Assembly (NCBI GenBank): GCA_005884255.1
Contig: VBDL01000147.1
Location: 1 to 9,243 of the forward strand
Source of the DNA: Betaproteobacteria bacterium
GTDB taxonomy: Bacteria; Pseudomonadota; Gammaproteobacteria; Burkholderiales; Burkholderiaceae_C
DNA length: 9,243 nucleotides
Direction: 5' to 3'
This document shows, one piece after another, positions 1 to 6,256 of this stretch. How positions within the stretch are numbered: position 1 is the stretch's first letter; each line of letters begins with the position of its first letter. The position numbers were made by a program, and so were the translations under genes. The notes under the pieces are model-generated. The model was not told where the DNA came from. It searched no databases and saw only the letters and a list, made by a program, of their open reading frames with translations.

Positions 1-571
1 CATCGCCGTAGACCAGGCGCATCAGACCCGGCCTCATGCTCGACAAGCGCTGGCGTGCCTGCTCGTGCAGGGGCTTGATGCGCTCGATCGACACCACGCT
101 GTTGGCCAGGCAGCCGAGCACCGCCGCCTGGTAGCCGCAACCGGTGCCGATCTCGAGCACGCGGCCGAGCCCGCCGCGCGCGCGGGCGCTTTCGCCCCCC
201 ATCAGCAGCTCGGCCATCTCGGCCACGGTGGACGGCGCGGAGATCGTCTGCTCATGGCCGATAGGCAGCGCCGTGTCTTCGTAGGCCTGTGCGGCCAGTG
301 CGCTGTCGACGAACTCGTGGCGGGCCACGCGCGACATCGCCGCAATCACCGCATCGTGGCGCAGCCCGCGCGCTCGCAGGCGCTCGACCATGCGTGCGCG
401 CACGCCGGCCGAATCGAGGCCGAGCCCGCTCGGGGCCGCGGCGCGACGGGCGTCGGCCGCCGCCTCCTGCAGCGGGCGCTGCGGACGCAGCAGTTCGCGC
501 GCCGGTGCGGCCTGCGTCTTCACGCGGTCCAGGCGCAAGGGAAAGCGCGGCGTGCGACTGTCGGCGCTCAC
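1..571 (-). CDS. pcm: Protein-L-isoaspartate O-methyltransferase (partial, C-terminus beyond left edge)
   Basis: This cytosolic repair enzyme uses S-adenosylmethionine to methylate isoaspartyl residues in aged proteins so that they can return to normal aspartyl linkage. About 190 residues are present. Residues 102-118 carry the PCMT signature (LPIGHEQTISAPS), residues 138-152 the SAM-binding motif I (VLEIGTGCGYQAAVL), and residues 161-169 the SIERIKPLH segment. The first ~55 residues are a low-complexity Ala/Arg/Pro-rich extension that E. coli Pcm lacks; similar extensions are known in Burkholderiales. The start is a GTG at 571-569 whose last two bases, with the next A, form the TGA stop of surE (GTGA overlap). 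GGAG stands six bases upstream inside surE, so translational coupling is likely. The next in-frame ATG (codon 61) would remove the extension but has no such support. The catalytic C-terminal half is outside the window. Confidence 0.93.
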   Translation of the reverse strand, partial: MSADSRTPRFPLRLDRVKTQAAPARELLRPQRPLQEAAADARRAAAPSGLGLDSAGVRARMVERLRARGLRHDAVIAAMSRVARHEFVDSALAAQAYEDTALPIGHEQTISAPSTVAEMAELLMGGESARARGGLGRVLEIGTGCGYQAAVLGCLANSVVSIERIKPLHEQARQRLSSMRPGLMRLVYGD

Positions 572-1332
572 GAAGCGCTCCGCGCAAGGTGCTGGTTCCA
601 GTGCGCCAGCGCTGCGTGGTGGGTGAGATCCACCTGCAGTGGCGTGATGGACACGCAGGCGTTGGCCACGGCATGGAAATCGGTGCCCTCGCCCGCCTCG
701 CGCGCATCGCCAGCCGGGCCGATCCAGTAGATCGGCTCGCCACGCGGGTTGTTCTGGCGGATCACGGGCTCGCTCGCATGGCGGCGCCCGAGCCGCGTGA
801 TGCGCCGTGGCAATGCATCGGCATCCGCGCGCGACGGGATGTTCACGTTGAGCAGGAAGGGCGCGGCGTGCTGCGCGGACAGTACCTGCTCGACGACGGA
901 TCGCGCCGTGCGCGCGGCCGCATCGAGATGCGCCCAGCCCTTCTCGGTCTGCGAGAAGGCGATCGCCGGGATGCCGAACAGAAAGCCTTCCATCGCCGCG
1001 GCCACCGTGCCGGAATAGATGGTGTCGTCGCCCATGTTGGCGCCGTTGTTGATACCCGACAGCACGAGATCGGGCTTGCGCTCGAGCAACCCGGTGAGCG
1101 CCACATGCACGCAGTCCGACGGCGTGCCGTTGACGACGCGATAGCCCTTCACCGGCTCTCCGCTCGCGGTGAACACCGACAGCGGGCGGCTCAGCGTCAA
1201 CGAGTTCGAGGTACCGCTGGCGTTCTGTTCCGGCGCGATGACTTCGATCTCGCCCAGGCCCTCGCAGGCACGCACCAGTGCGGCCAGCCCGGGCGCAAGA
1301 TAGCCATCGTCGTTGGCGATGAGGATGCGCAT
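568..1332 (-). CDS. surE: 5'/3'-nucleotidase (survival protein SurE)
   Basis: SurE is a metal-dependent phosphatase that dephosphorylates nucleoside 5'- and 3'-monophosphates and is linked to stationary-phase survival. The 254-residue length is normal for the family. The metal site is complete: the N-terminal strand MRILIANDDGY gives D8 and D9, NASGTSNS gives S39, and SGINNGANMGDD gives N95. The segment around residue 105, IYSGTVAAAMEG, is also typical. The reading frame extends upstream to 1425, but the ATG at 1332 is chosen because it places MRIL at the family's usual first residues. No strong Shine-Dalgarno is visible there. The gene ends in the GTGA overlap with pcm, so the two form one transcription unit. 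In many proteobacteria the order continues to nlpD and rpoS, which would tie the unit to stationary-phase physiology; this is inference here. Confidence 0.97.
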   Translation of the reverse strand: MRILIANDDGYLAPGLAALVRACEGLGEIEVIAPEQNASGTSNSLTLSRPLSVFTASGEPVKGYRVVNGTPSDCVHVALTGLLERKPDLVLSGINNGANMGDDTIYSGTVAAAMEGFLFGIPAIAFSQTEKGWAHLDAAARTARSVVEQVLSAQHAAPFLLNVNIPSRADADALPRRITRLGRRHASEPVIRQNNPRGEPIYWIGPAGDAREAGEGTDFHAVANACVSITPLQVDLTHHAALAHWNQHLARSAS

Positions 1333-1370
1333 GTCAGTGGCGTCCGGCCGCGGGTTGTTCCATGACGGCC

Positions 1371-1376
1371 ATTGTA
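1371..1376 (-). promoter_or_regulatory. Candidate -10 box for surE-pcm
   Basis: Read on the minus strand, these bases are TACAAT, one base from the sigma-70 consensus TATAAT. A start about seven bases on would give a leader of roughly 30 bases before the surE ATG. No convincing -35 hexamer lies 16-18 bases upstream, so an activator or a weak promoter is possible. This is a sequence match only. Confidence 0.4.
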
Positions 1377-1382
1377 GGGAGT

Positions 1383-1410
1383 CGTCACCTGCGTGACGCA
1401 TCGTGACGCA
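1383..1410. promoter_or_regulatory. Array of three GTGACG half-sites at 10-bp steps
   Basis: CGTCAC at 1383-1388 is followed by GTGACG at 1393-1398 and again at 1403-1408. The first two make a perfect 6-bp inverted repeat with a CTGC spacer. The last two sit in a 9-bp direct repeat (CGTGACGCA at 1392-1400 and 1402-1410). The half-sites begin exactly 10 bp apart, so all face the same side of the helix. The array lies between the candidate -10 boxes of surE and of the reductase gene, where a regulator could act on both. I do not recognise the cognate protein. Confidence 0.4.
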
Positions 1411-1429
1411 GTCGATCCCTATCATCGAC
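1411..1429 (+). promoter_or_regulatory. Candidate -10 box inside an inverted repeat, upstream of the reductase gene
   Basis: TATCAT at 1420-1425 resembles a -10 box and would start transcription near 1432, about 20 bases before the ATG at 1453. It is embedded in a 6-bp inverted repeat, GTCGAT (1411-1416) and ATCGAC (1424-1429), separated by seven bases, which could be an operator. No good -35 hexamer is seen at the normal distance. The half-site array lies immediately upstream. Confidence 0.35.
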
Positions 1430-1441
1430 AGTCATCGTTGA

Positions 1442-1533
1442 AGGAGACGACTATGAAGGCCTGGCTGTGCGAGAACCCACGCCCGAGCCGAAGGCCGGCG
1501 AGGTGCGCATCGCCGTGCGCGCGGCGAGTCTGA
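1442..1533 (+). other. Original ribosome site and start of the reductase gene, now out of frame
   Basis: AAGGAG (1441-1446) stands six bases before the ATG at 1453. The first nine codons read MKAWLCENP, the usual beginning of this reductase family in Burkholderiales (from memory). After that the frame is lost: it reads 17 unrelated codons and ends at the TGA at 1531-1533. The family-like sequence resumes in another frame with TPEPKAGEV from about 1479. The best signals for translation therefore now yield only a 26-residue peptide. Confidence 0.7.
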
Positions 1534-2393
1534 ACTTCCCCGACCTGCTGATCGTGCAGAACAAGTACCAGTTCAAGCCGCCGCTGCCCTTCGTACCCGG
1601 CGCCGAGTACTCGGGCACCGTCGATGCAGTGGGAAGCGGCGTCACTCACCTGAAGGTGGGCCAGCCGGTGGCGGCGATCGCCGGCGTCGGCGGCTTCGGC
1701 ACGCATGCGGTGGTCAACGCGGCGCAGGTGATGCCGCTGCCGCCGGGCTTCGATCTCGACGATGCGGCGGCCTTCGCGTTCACCTACGGCACCTCGTACC
1801 ACGCGCTGATCGACCGCGGCCAGCTGAAGGCCGGCGAGACGGTGCTGGTGCTCGGCGCCGCCGGCGGGGTCGGCACCGCCGCGCTGCAGATCGCCAAGGC
1901 CGCCGGCGCTCGTGTCATCGCCGCTGCGTCGAGCGACGAGAAGTGCGCGCTGTGCCGCGAGCTGGGCGCCGATGCGACGCTGAACTACACGACGCAGAAC
2001 GTGCGCGACACGCTGAAGGCGCTGACCGACGGCAAGGGTCCCGACGTGGTCTACGACCCGGTGGGCGATGCGCTCGCGGAGCCGGTGTTCCGCTCCATCG
2101 CCTGGCGCGGCCGCTACCTGGTGATCGGCTTTGCCGGCGGGGCGATTCCCGCCCTGCCGTGGAATCTGGCGCTGCTCAAGGGCGCGTCCATCGTCGGCGT
2201 GTTCTGGGGCGACTTCGTCAAGCGCGAGCCGCAGGCCAACGCAGCGGCCATGATGCAGCTGGCGCAGTGGTATGGGCGAGGCTTGGTGAAGCCGGTGATC
2301 GACGCCAAGCTGCCGATGAGCGCCCTGCATGAAGCCTATGCACGCATGGGCTCGCGCCAGGTGCGCGGCAAGCTCCTTTTGATCAACGAGTAA
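1467..2393 (+). CDS. Zinc-free MDR family NADPH:quinone oxidoreductase, 5' end disrupted
   Basis: The open body encodes a medium-chain dehydrogenase/reductase of the quinone-oxidoreductase (zeta-crystallin-like) branch, expected to pass electrons from NADPH to quinones or enone-type substrates in the cytosol. Counting from GTG 1467 (308 residues), an N-terminal GroES-like domain includes SLNFPDLLIVQNKYQ (21-35) and PFVPGAEYSG (41-50). The Rossmann NADPH site is VLVLGAAGGVGTAALQ (126-141). The C-terminus is the typical RQVRGKLLLINE. The zinc-ligand pattern of alcohol dehydrogenases is absent. The true start is probably the ATG at 1453 with a good ribosome site, but it is in another frame, and roughly 12 residues that normally follow MKAWLCENP are missing. 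GTG 1467 is only the longest remaining start and would lack the first beta strand; GAAGG at 1455-1459 could serve it weakly. It is either a pseudogene, a poorly made truncated enzyme, or a sequence error. Confidence 0.8.
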   Translation: MREPTPEPKAGEVRIAVRAASLNFPDLLIVQNKYQFKPPLPFVPGAEYSGTVDAVGSGVTHLKVGQPVAAIAGVGGFGTHAVVNAAQVMPLPPGFDLDDAAAFAFTYGTSYHALIDRGQLKAGETVLVLGAAGGVGTAALQIAKAAGARVIAAASSDEKCALCRELGADATLNYTTQNVRDTLKALTDGKGPDVVYDPVGDALAEPVFRSIAWRGRYLVIGFAGGAIPALPWNLALLKGASIVGVFWGDFVKREPQANAAAMMQLAQWYGRGLVKPVIDAKLPMSALHEAYARMGSRQVRGKLLLINE

Positions 2394-2403
2394 CAGCCGT
2401 TCA

Positions 2404-2444
2404 CCCTAGGGCCCACCCCCCTTGTTGCTGGGGGTGGTCCAGGG
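2404..2444 (+). terminator. Terminator-like GC hairpin after the reductase gene
   Basis: The left arm 2404-2420 pairs with 2430-2444: an 8-bp perfect core (CCACCCCC with GGGGGTGG, loop of nine bases), two further G-C pairs, and an outer CCCT/AGGG stem, broken only by a bulged A and a small internal loop. It begins 11 bases after the reductase stop. No T-run follows, so it is not a classical intrinsic terminator. A second, competing hairpin, GGTCC-AG-GGACC, lies at 2436-2447. It could stop read-through into the two-component operon. Confidence 0.5.
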
Positions 2445-2455
2445 ACCATCTGCGC

Positions 2456-2461
2456 TACGAT
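2456..2461 (+). promoter_or_regulatory. Candidate -10 box for the two-component operon
   Basis: TACGAT resembles the -10 consensus and would start transcription near 2468, about 26 bases before the chosen ATG at 2494. This also argues against the upstream ATG at 2464 as the start. There is no clear -35 at normal spacing, where the downstream arm of the hairpin lies instead. Weak, sequence-only evidence. Confidence 0.3.
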
Positions 2462-2493
2462 GAATGATCGCCCGCAGTGGCATGGAGAGGCCC

Positions 2494-3234
2494 ATGGCGG
2501 TCAAGGTCCTGATACTCGAAGACAACCCGGTTGCGCGAAGCTTTTTGTGCCGCGTGGTGCGCGAAAGCTTCAGTGATGCCATCGCCATCACCGAGGCCGG
2601 AGACCTCGAGTCCGCGCGCCGCGAGATCGGCCTCACCGGCGGCCCGCGCGGGCTGCCCGGCGTGGAGTCGTTCAAGCTCATCCTTGTCGACCTCGAGCTG
2701 CCCGACGGCAATGGCATGGAGCTGCTCGCCGAGCTGGCGCAATACCCGGCCACGAAGATCGTCACCACGCTGTACTCCGACGACGATCACCTGTTCCCCG
2801 CGCTGCAGCGTGGCGCCGATGGCTACCTGCTGAAGGAAGACCGCTTCGAGGTGCTGGTCGAAGAGCTGCAGAAGATCGTGCGCGGCCAGCCGCCGCTGTC
2901 GCCGGCCATTGCGCGCCGCCTGCTCACGCACTTCCGCCAGGGCGTCGGTGCCGAAGGCTCGAGTGACTCGGGCTTTGCACCGTTGCCCGGCTTTTCGACC
3001 AACCGCCCGGCGTCGCTGGAGCGCCCGGCGCCGATGGACCACGAGCGACTTACGCCGCGCGAGAACGAGGTGCTCACCTACCTCAGCAAGGGCTTCACGA
3101 TCAAGGAGATCGCGGCGCTGATGGGCATCAAGTGGTTCACCGTCAACGACCACATCAAGTCGATCTACAAGAAGCTCAACGTGTCCAGCCGCGCCGAAGC
3201 GGCCGTGCTGGCGAGCAAGCAAGGGCTGGTCTGA
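2494..3234 (+). CDS. NarL/LuxR-type response regulator
   Basis: This cytosolic DNA-binding regulator is expected to be phosphorylated by the kinase encoded just downstream. Its 246 residues have two parts. The receiver domain (about 3-125) has the acidic pair E9/D10, the phospho-acceptor D66 in LILVDLELPDG, T91/T92 and the conserved K114 in YLLKED. After a flexible Ser/Pro-rich linker (about 140-180), a LuxR-type helix-turn-helix (about 182-246) contains LTPRENEVLTYLSKG, TIKEIAALMGI and VNDHIKSIYKKL. D66 lies about 12 residues later than usual because of an insert (GLTGGPRGLPGVES) before strand 3. An in-frame ATG exists at 2464, but 2494 is preferred: GGAGAGG (2484-2490) precedes it and it opens directly with the receiver strand MAVKVLILED. 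The gap to the kinase is 16 bases, so they form one operon. Targets are unknown. Confidence 0.93.
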   Translation: MAVKVLILEDNPVARSFLCRVVRESFSDAIAITEAGDLESARREIGLTGGPRGLPGVESFKLILVDLELPDGNGMELLAELAQYPATKIVTTLYSDDDHLFPALQRGADGYLLKEDRFEVLVEELQKIVRGQPPLSPAIARRLLTHFRQGVGAEGSSDSGFAPLPGFSTNRPASLERPAPMDHERLTPRENEVLTYLSKGFTIKEIAALMGIKWFTVNDHIKSIYKKLNVSSRAEAAVLASKQGLV

Positions 3235-3250
3235 GGCCGGGGCGGCTGCC

Positions 3251-5536
3251 ATGCCCGCCGAACACGTCGACGCCTTCTCCTCGCGTCCCTTCCCGCCGAG
3301 CACCTCGCCGGTGCCGCTCGATTCTGGTTTCGAGACGCAGACGCTCGAGCAACTGCTCGGCACCCCGCTGGAGCCCTCCCGCTGGATCGGCTGGCGCCTG
3401 CGCCTGCTGGTGCTGGCGGTGCTGCTCGGTTGCGTCGGCATCTTCCTGCTGATTCGCACACTGGCCGCATGGCCGCATGTCGATGCGGTATGGCGAGCCA
3501 ACGACCGCGGGCAGATCGAGCTCGTGAGCTCGTCGGAGCCCGGCCTCACGACGCTGCGCGGCCGCACCTTGCTCGGCGTGGGCGGTGGCGACATGCCGAT
3601 GGCGGCGCTCGATGCGCTGGCCTTGCAGCGCTCGGCGCGCTGGCTCGTCAACGACAGCGAGCGCGACCGTCACCGCGCGCTGCAGGAACAGCTCGCGCGC
3701 GCGATGGAGCAGCGCGACGTCAAGCTGTACTTCAGCGACGGCGTGACGACCGAAGTGCATGCGCAGCCGCGCGGCCTCGCCTCGCTGGGTGCCCTCTTCT
3801 GGCTGCTGGCCGCGCTGGCGCTGGTGCTGTACCTGGTGTCGATGGTCGTGCTGCTCGCGCGGCCTTCGGTGCGCAGCGCGGTGTACGCCGGCATGTCGCT
3901 GTGCCAGGCAGGCAACCTGCTGTTCATCGCAGTGGAGTCGGTGGTCGATCTCGGCCTGCCGCGCGGCTTCAACGACTGGGATCTGCAAGCGCGCATGGCC
4001 TTCGACCTCGTCACCGCGGCAGCCATCGTGCACGCCACCACCGTGCACCCGCGGCCGATCGACGGCGCCAGCTGGCTGGCGGCGCTGGCCTGGGGCCTGG
4101 CCTTCGCGCTGATCGCGCTGCAGTCGATACACCAGTTGCCGGCGGCCTGGTGGTGGACTCAGGCGGTCACTGCGGCGATGGGTGTGATGGTCATCGTGCA
4201 GCTCACCTGGTCCAACCGCCGCGAGCCGCACCCGTTCGCCGTGGTGCTGCGCCGCTTCGGCGTCATCGCGGTGGGCACCTGGATCCTGCTCACCGTGGCC
4301 ATCGCGTCCGCCGATCAGCTGCCGGCGCTGCGCCACAACATCGCGGCCATCGGCTCGGTGATCTGGTATGTGTTCATCGCCTCGCTGCTGCTGCTGATGC
4401 CGTTCCTCTCGCGCTCGCAGCCGGTGATGCGCGAGTTCTCGATGCTGGCCGCCATCAGCACGGTGGCCACGTCGCTGGACCTGCTGTTCGCCGCGTTGTT
4501 CTCGCTCAGCCAGTTCGCGTCGCTGACCCTGTCGCTGTTCCTGTCGCTGGGACTGTATGCCGGTGCGCGCCAGTGGATTCTCAACCAGATGATGGGCAGC
4601 AGCATGCTGACCACCGAGCGCATGTTCGAGCAGCTGTACCGCATCGCGCGCGAAGTCGAGCTGCACCCGGAGCGCACCGCGGAGCTGTTGTCGCAGCTGC
4701 TGCGCGAACTGTTCGAGCCGCTGGAGATGAGCTGGGTCGACCGTCATGCCAGCCATTCGCGCGTGGTGGCCGACGGCTCGACGCTGCTCGTGCCGGTGCC
4801 CGAGCTCGCACCGCGCGACGACGAACTGGAAGCGCCCGGCTCGCTGCTGCTGCGTTTCGCGCAGCGCGGCCGCCGCATGTTCACGCAGGACGACACGCGC
4901 CTGGCGGACCGCGTGGTCGAGCAGCTCAAGCGGGCAGTGGCCTTCGACCAGGCCGTCGAGCAGGGCCGCAGCGAGGAACGCGCGCGTCTGGCGCAAGACC
5001 TGCACGACGACATCGGCGCGCGCCTGCTGACGCTGATGTACAAGGCGCAGTCCCCGGAGATGGAGGACTACCTCCGCCACACGCTGCAGGATCTGAAGAC
5101 CCTGACGCGCGGACTCGCCGCGCCCAGCCACCGCCTGTCGCACGCCGCGGCCGAGTGGAAGACCGACATCACGCAGCGCCTCACCGCCGCGCATTGCGAC
5201 CTCGCCTGGTCGTTCAGCTTCGACCGCGACATGATGCTCAGCGTGGTGCAGTGGTCGGCGTTGACGCGCGTGCTGCGCGAGCTCGTGAGCAACGCCATCG
5301 CGCACGCGCAGGCCTCGCAGGTGGACATCGACTTCACGCTGCAGGACGAGCGCCTGGTGCTGACCATCAGCGACAACGGCGTCGGCCGCAACCCGCACGC
5401 CTGGTCGCACGGGCTGGGGCTGGGCGGCGTGCGCAAGCGCGTCAAGCAGCTCGGCGGCGAAGTCGAATGGAACGAGAACGAGCCCATCGGCATCGTCTGC
5501 CGCGTGCGGATCGATGAGCTAAGCGATCGGCACTGA
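3251..5536 (+). CDS. Multi-spanning membrane sensor histidine kinase, HisKA_3/NarX-like
   Basis: This 761-residue inner-membrane kinase is the likely partner of the regulator 16 bases upstream. A short cytosolic N-terminus is followed by a membrane helix (about 51-73), a non-cytosolic loop of about 105 residues (74-178), then a run of seven to nine hydrophobic helices (about 179-438). Residues about 455-565 look like a cytosolic GAF-like domain (VVADGSTLLVPVPEL, then RGRRMFTQDD). The dimerisation/phosphotransfer segment is ERARLAQDLHDDIGARLL with H585. The HATPase domain shows the N box RELVSNAIAHA (N681), G1 box DNGVG (708-712) and G2 box GLGLGGVRKR (721-730), so it appears catalytically complete. 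The stimulus is not apparent. The helix run recalls 7TM-type sensors, but I cannot assign a named sensor family. The ribosome site is weak, suggesting coupling to the regulator gene. The last 18 bases overlap the convergent ispD. Confidence 0.93.
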   Translation: MPAEHVDAFSSRPFPPSTSPVPLDSGFETQTLEQLLGTPLEPSRWIGWRLRLLVLAVLLGCVGIFLLIRTLAAWPHVDAVWRANDRGQIELVSSSEPGLTTLRGRTLLGVGGGDMPMAALDALALQRSARWLVNDSERDRHRALQEQLARAMEQRDVKLYFSDGVTTEVHAQPRGLASLGALFWLLAALALVLYLVSMVVLLARPSVRSAVYAGMSLCQAGNLLFIAVESVVDLGLPRGFNDWDLQARMAFDLVTAAAIVHATTVHPRPIDGASWLAALAWGLAFALIALQSIHQLPAAWWWTQAVTAAMGVMVIVQLTWSNRREPHPFAVVLRRFGVIAVGTWILLTVAIASADQLPALRHNIAAIGSVIWYVFIASLLLLMPFLSRSQPVMREFSMLAAISTVATSLDLLFAALFSLSQFASLTLSLFLSLGLYAGARQWILNQMMGSSMLTTERMFEQLYRIAREVELHPERTAELLSQLLRELFEPLEMSWVDRHASHSRVVADGSTLLVPVPELAPRDDELEAPGSLLLRFAQRGRRMFTQDDTRLADRVVEQLKRAVAFDQAVEQGRSEERARLAQDLHDDIGARLLTLMYKAQSPEMEDYLRHTLQDLKTLTRGLAAPSHRLSHAAAEWKTDITQRLTAAHCDLAWSFSFDRDMMLSVVQWSALTRVLRELVSNAIAHAQASQVDIDFTLQDERLVLTISDNGVGRNPHAWSHGLGLGGVRKRVKQLGGEVEWNENEPIGIVCRVRIDELSDRH

Positions 5537-6229
5537 CCGAAGTAGCCGCGCGGCCAGCTCGAAGTCGGCCGGCCACGTGAGCTTGAAGTTCTCGAGGCTC
5601 CCCTCGACGAGCAGCGGCGCATGGCCCAGCGCTTCGACGGCGCTGGCTTCGTCGGTCACCGTGTCGCCGGCTTGGGCCAGTGCCGGCCGCAGCAGGCCGA
5701 GGCGGAACATCTGCGGGGTCTGCGCAGCCCACTTGCCGGCACGATCGATGGTGGCACCCACGCGCCCCTGTTGCGCCTGCTTCAGCGTGTCGGCCAGCGG
5801 CAGCGCGAGCAGGCCGCCCACGTCATCGTCCCAGCACGCATCGATCAGCCGATCGACCCATTCCGGGCGGACCAGGCAGCGCGCCGCATCGTGCACCAGC
5901 ACCCAGTCGTGCGGCTGCGCACCGCGTGCGACCAGTTCCTGCAGCCCGTTGGCCACCGTCTCGGCGCGCGTCGGGCCACCGCAACGCGCGACCCATCCCG
6001 TGAATTGCGGCACGTGCTGCTCGAACTGCGCATCCTCAGGCGACAGCACGACCAGCGTCGCTTCGATGCGCGCCACGCGCTGCAAGGCGTCGAGCGTGTG
6101 GGCCACCACCGCCCGCCCGGCCAGCGGGTGGTACTGCTTCGGTCCGCCAACGCCGGCGCGTGCGCCAACACCGGCGCACGGCACGAGGGCATAGCAGCGC
6201 GGCGAGCCGCCGATCACGAAGTCTGTCAT
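5519..6229 (-). CDS. ispD: 2-C-methyl-D-erythritol 4-phosphate cytidylyltransferase
   Basis: IspD joins CTP and 2-C-methyl-D-erythritol 4-phosphate to form CDP-methylerythritol, the third step of the non-mevalonate isoprenoid pathway, in the cytosol. The 236-residue length is normal. The CTP-binding loop is VPCAGVGARAG then PKQY (R24 and K31 match the conserved Arg and Lys). GGPTRAETVANGL (84-96), LVHDAARCLV (D114), QTPQMF, VTDEASAVEALG and the C-terminal VEGSLENFKLTWPADFELA follow in the expected order. The frame continues far upstream, but the ATG at 6229 puts the CTP loop at the usual distance from the N-terminus. It has no Shine-Dalgarno and lies eight bases after a candidate -10 box, so its mRNA may be nearly leaderless. 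It is divergent from mfd and convergent with the kinase gene. No ispF follows, although ispD-ispF pairs are common in proteobacteria. Confidence 0.97.
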   Translation of the reverse strand: MTDFVIGGSPRCYALVPCAGVGARAGVGGPKQYHPLAGRAVVAHTLDALQRVARIEATLVVLSPEDAQFEQHVPQFTGWVARCGGPTRAETVANGLQELVARGAQPHDWVLVHDAARCLVRPEWVDRLIDACWDDDVGGLLALPLADTLKQAQQGRVGATIDRAGKWAAQTPQMFRLGLLRPALAQAGDTVTDEASAVEALGHAPLLVEGSLENFKLTWPADFELAARLLRSVPIA

Positions 6230-6237
6230 CCAGCCGG

Positions 6238-6247
6238 ATTCTAGAAT
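6238..6247. promoter_or_regulatory. Palindromic shared -10 box between ispD and mfd
   Basis: ATTCTAGAAT is a perfect 10-bp palindrome, so TAGAAT, one base from the -10 consensus, is read on both strands (6242-6247 plus, 6243-6238 minus). It ends nine bases before the mfd ATG and eight before the ispD ATG, so starts about seven bases downstream would give leaders of only 2-3 bases each. Neither ATG has a Shine-Dalgarno, in keeping with this. No good -35 is seen on either side. Confidence 0.5.
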
Positions 6248-6256
6248 CGACCCACG

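Noticed and set aside
65..1365. Plus-strand open frames over pcm and surE
   Set aside because: They are arginine-rich shadows; the minus strand encodes two recognised proteins with intact motifs and a coupled stop/start.
1422..2330. A 302-codon minus-strand frame opposite the reductase gene
   Set aside because: It is Arg/His/Gln-rich and motif-free, and the plus strand encodes a clear NADPH-binding reductase.
3176..5410. A 744-codon open frame on the minus strand opposite the kinase gene
   Set aside because: It is His/Arg/Gln-rich low-complexity sequence without any family motif, and it lies over a well-supported kinase. Such long antisense frames arise from strong GC bias at third positions.
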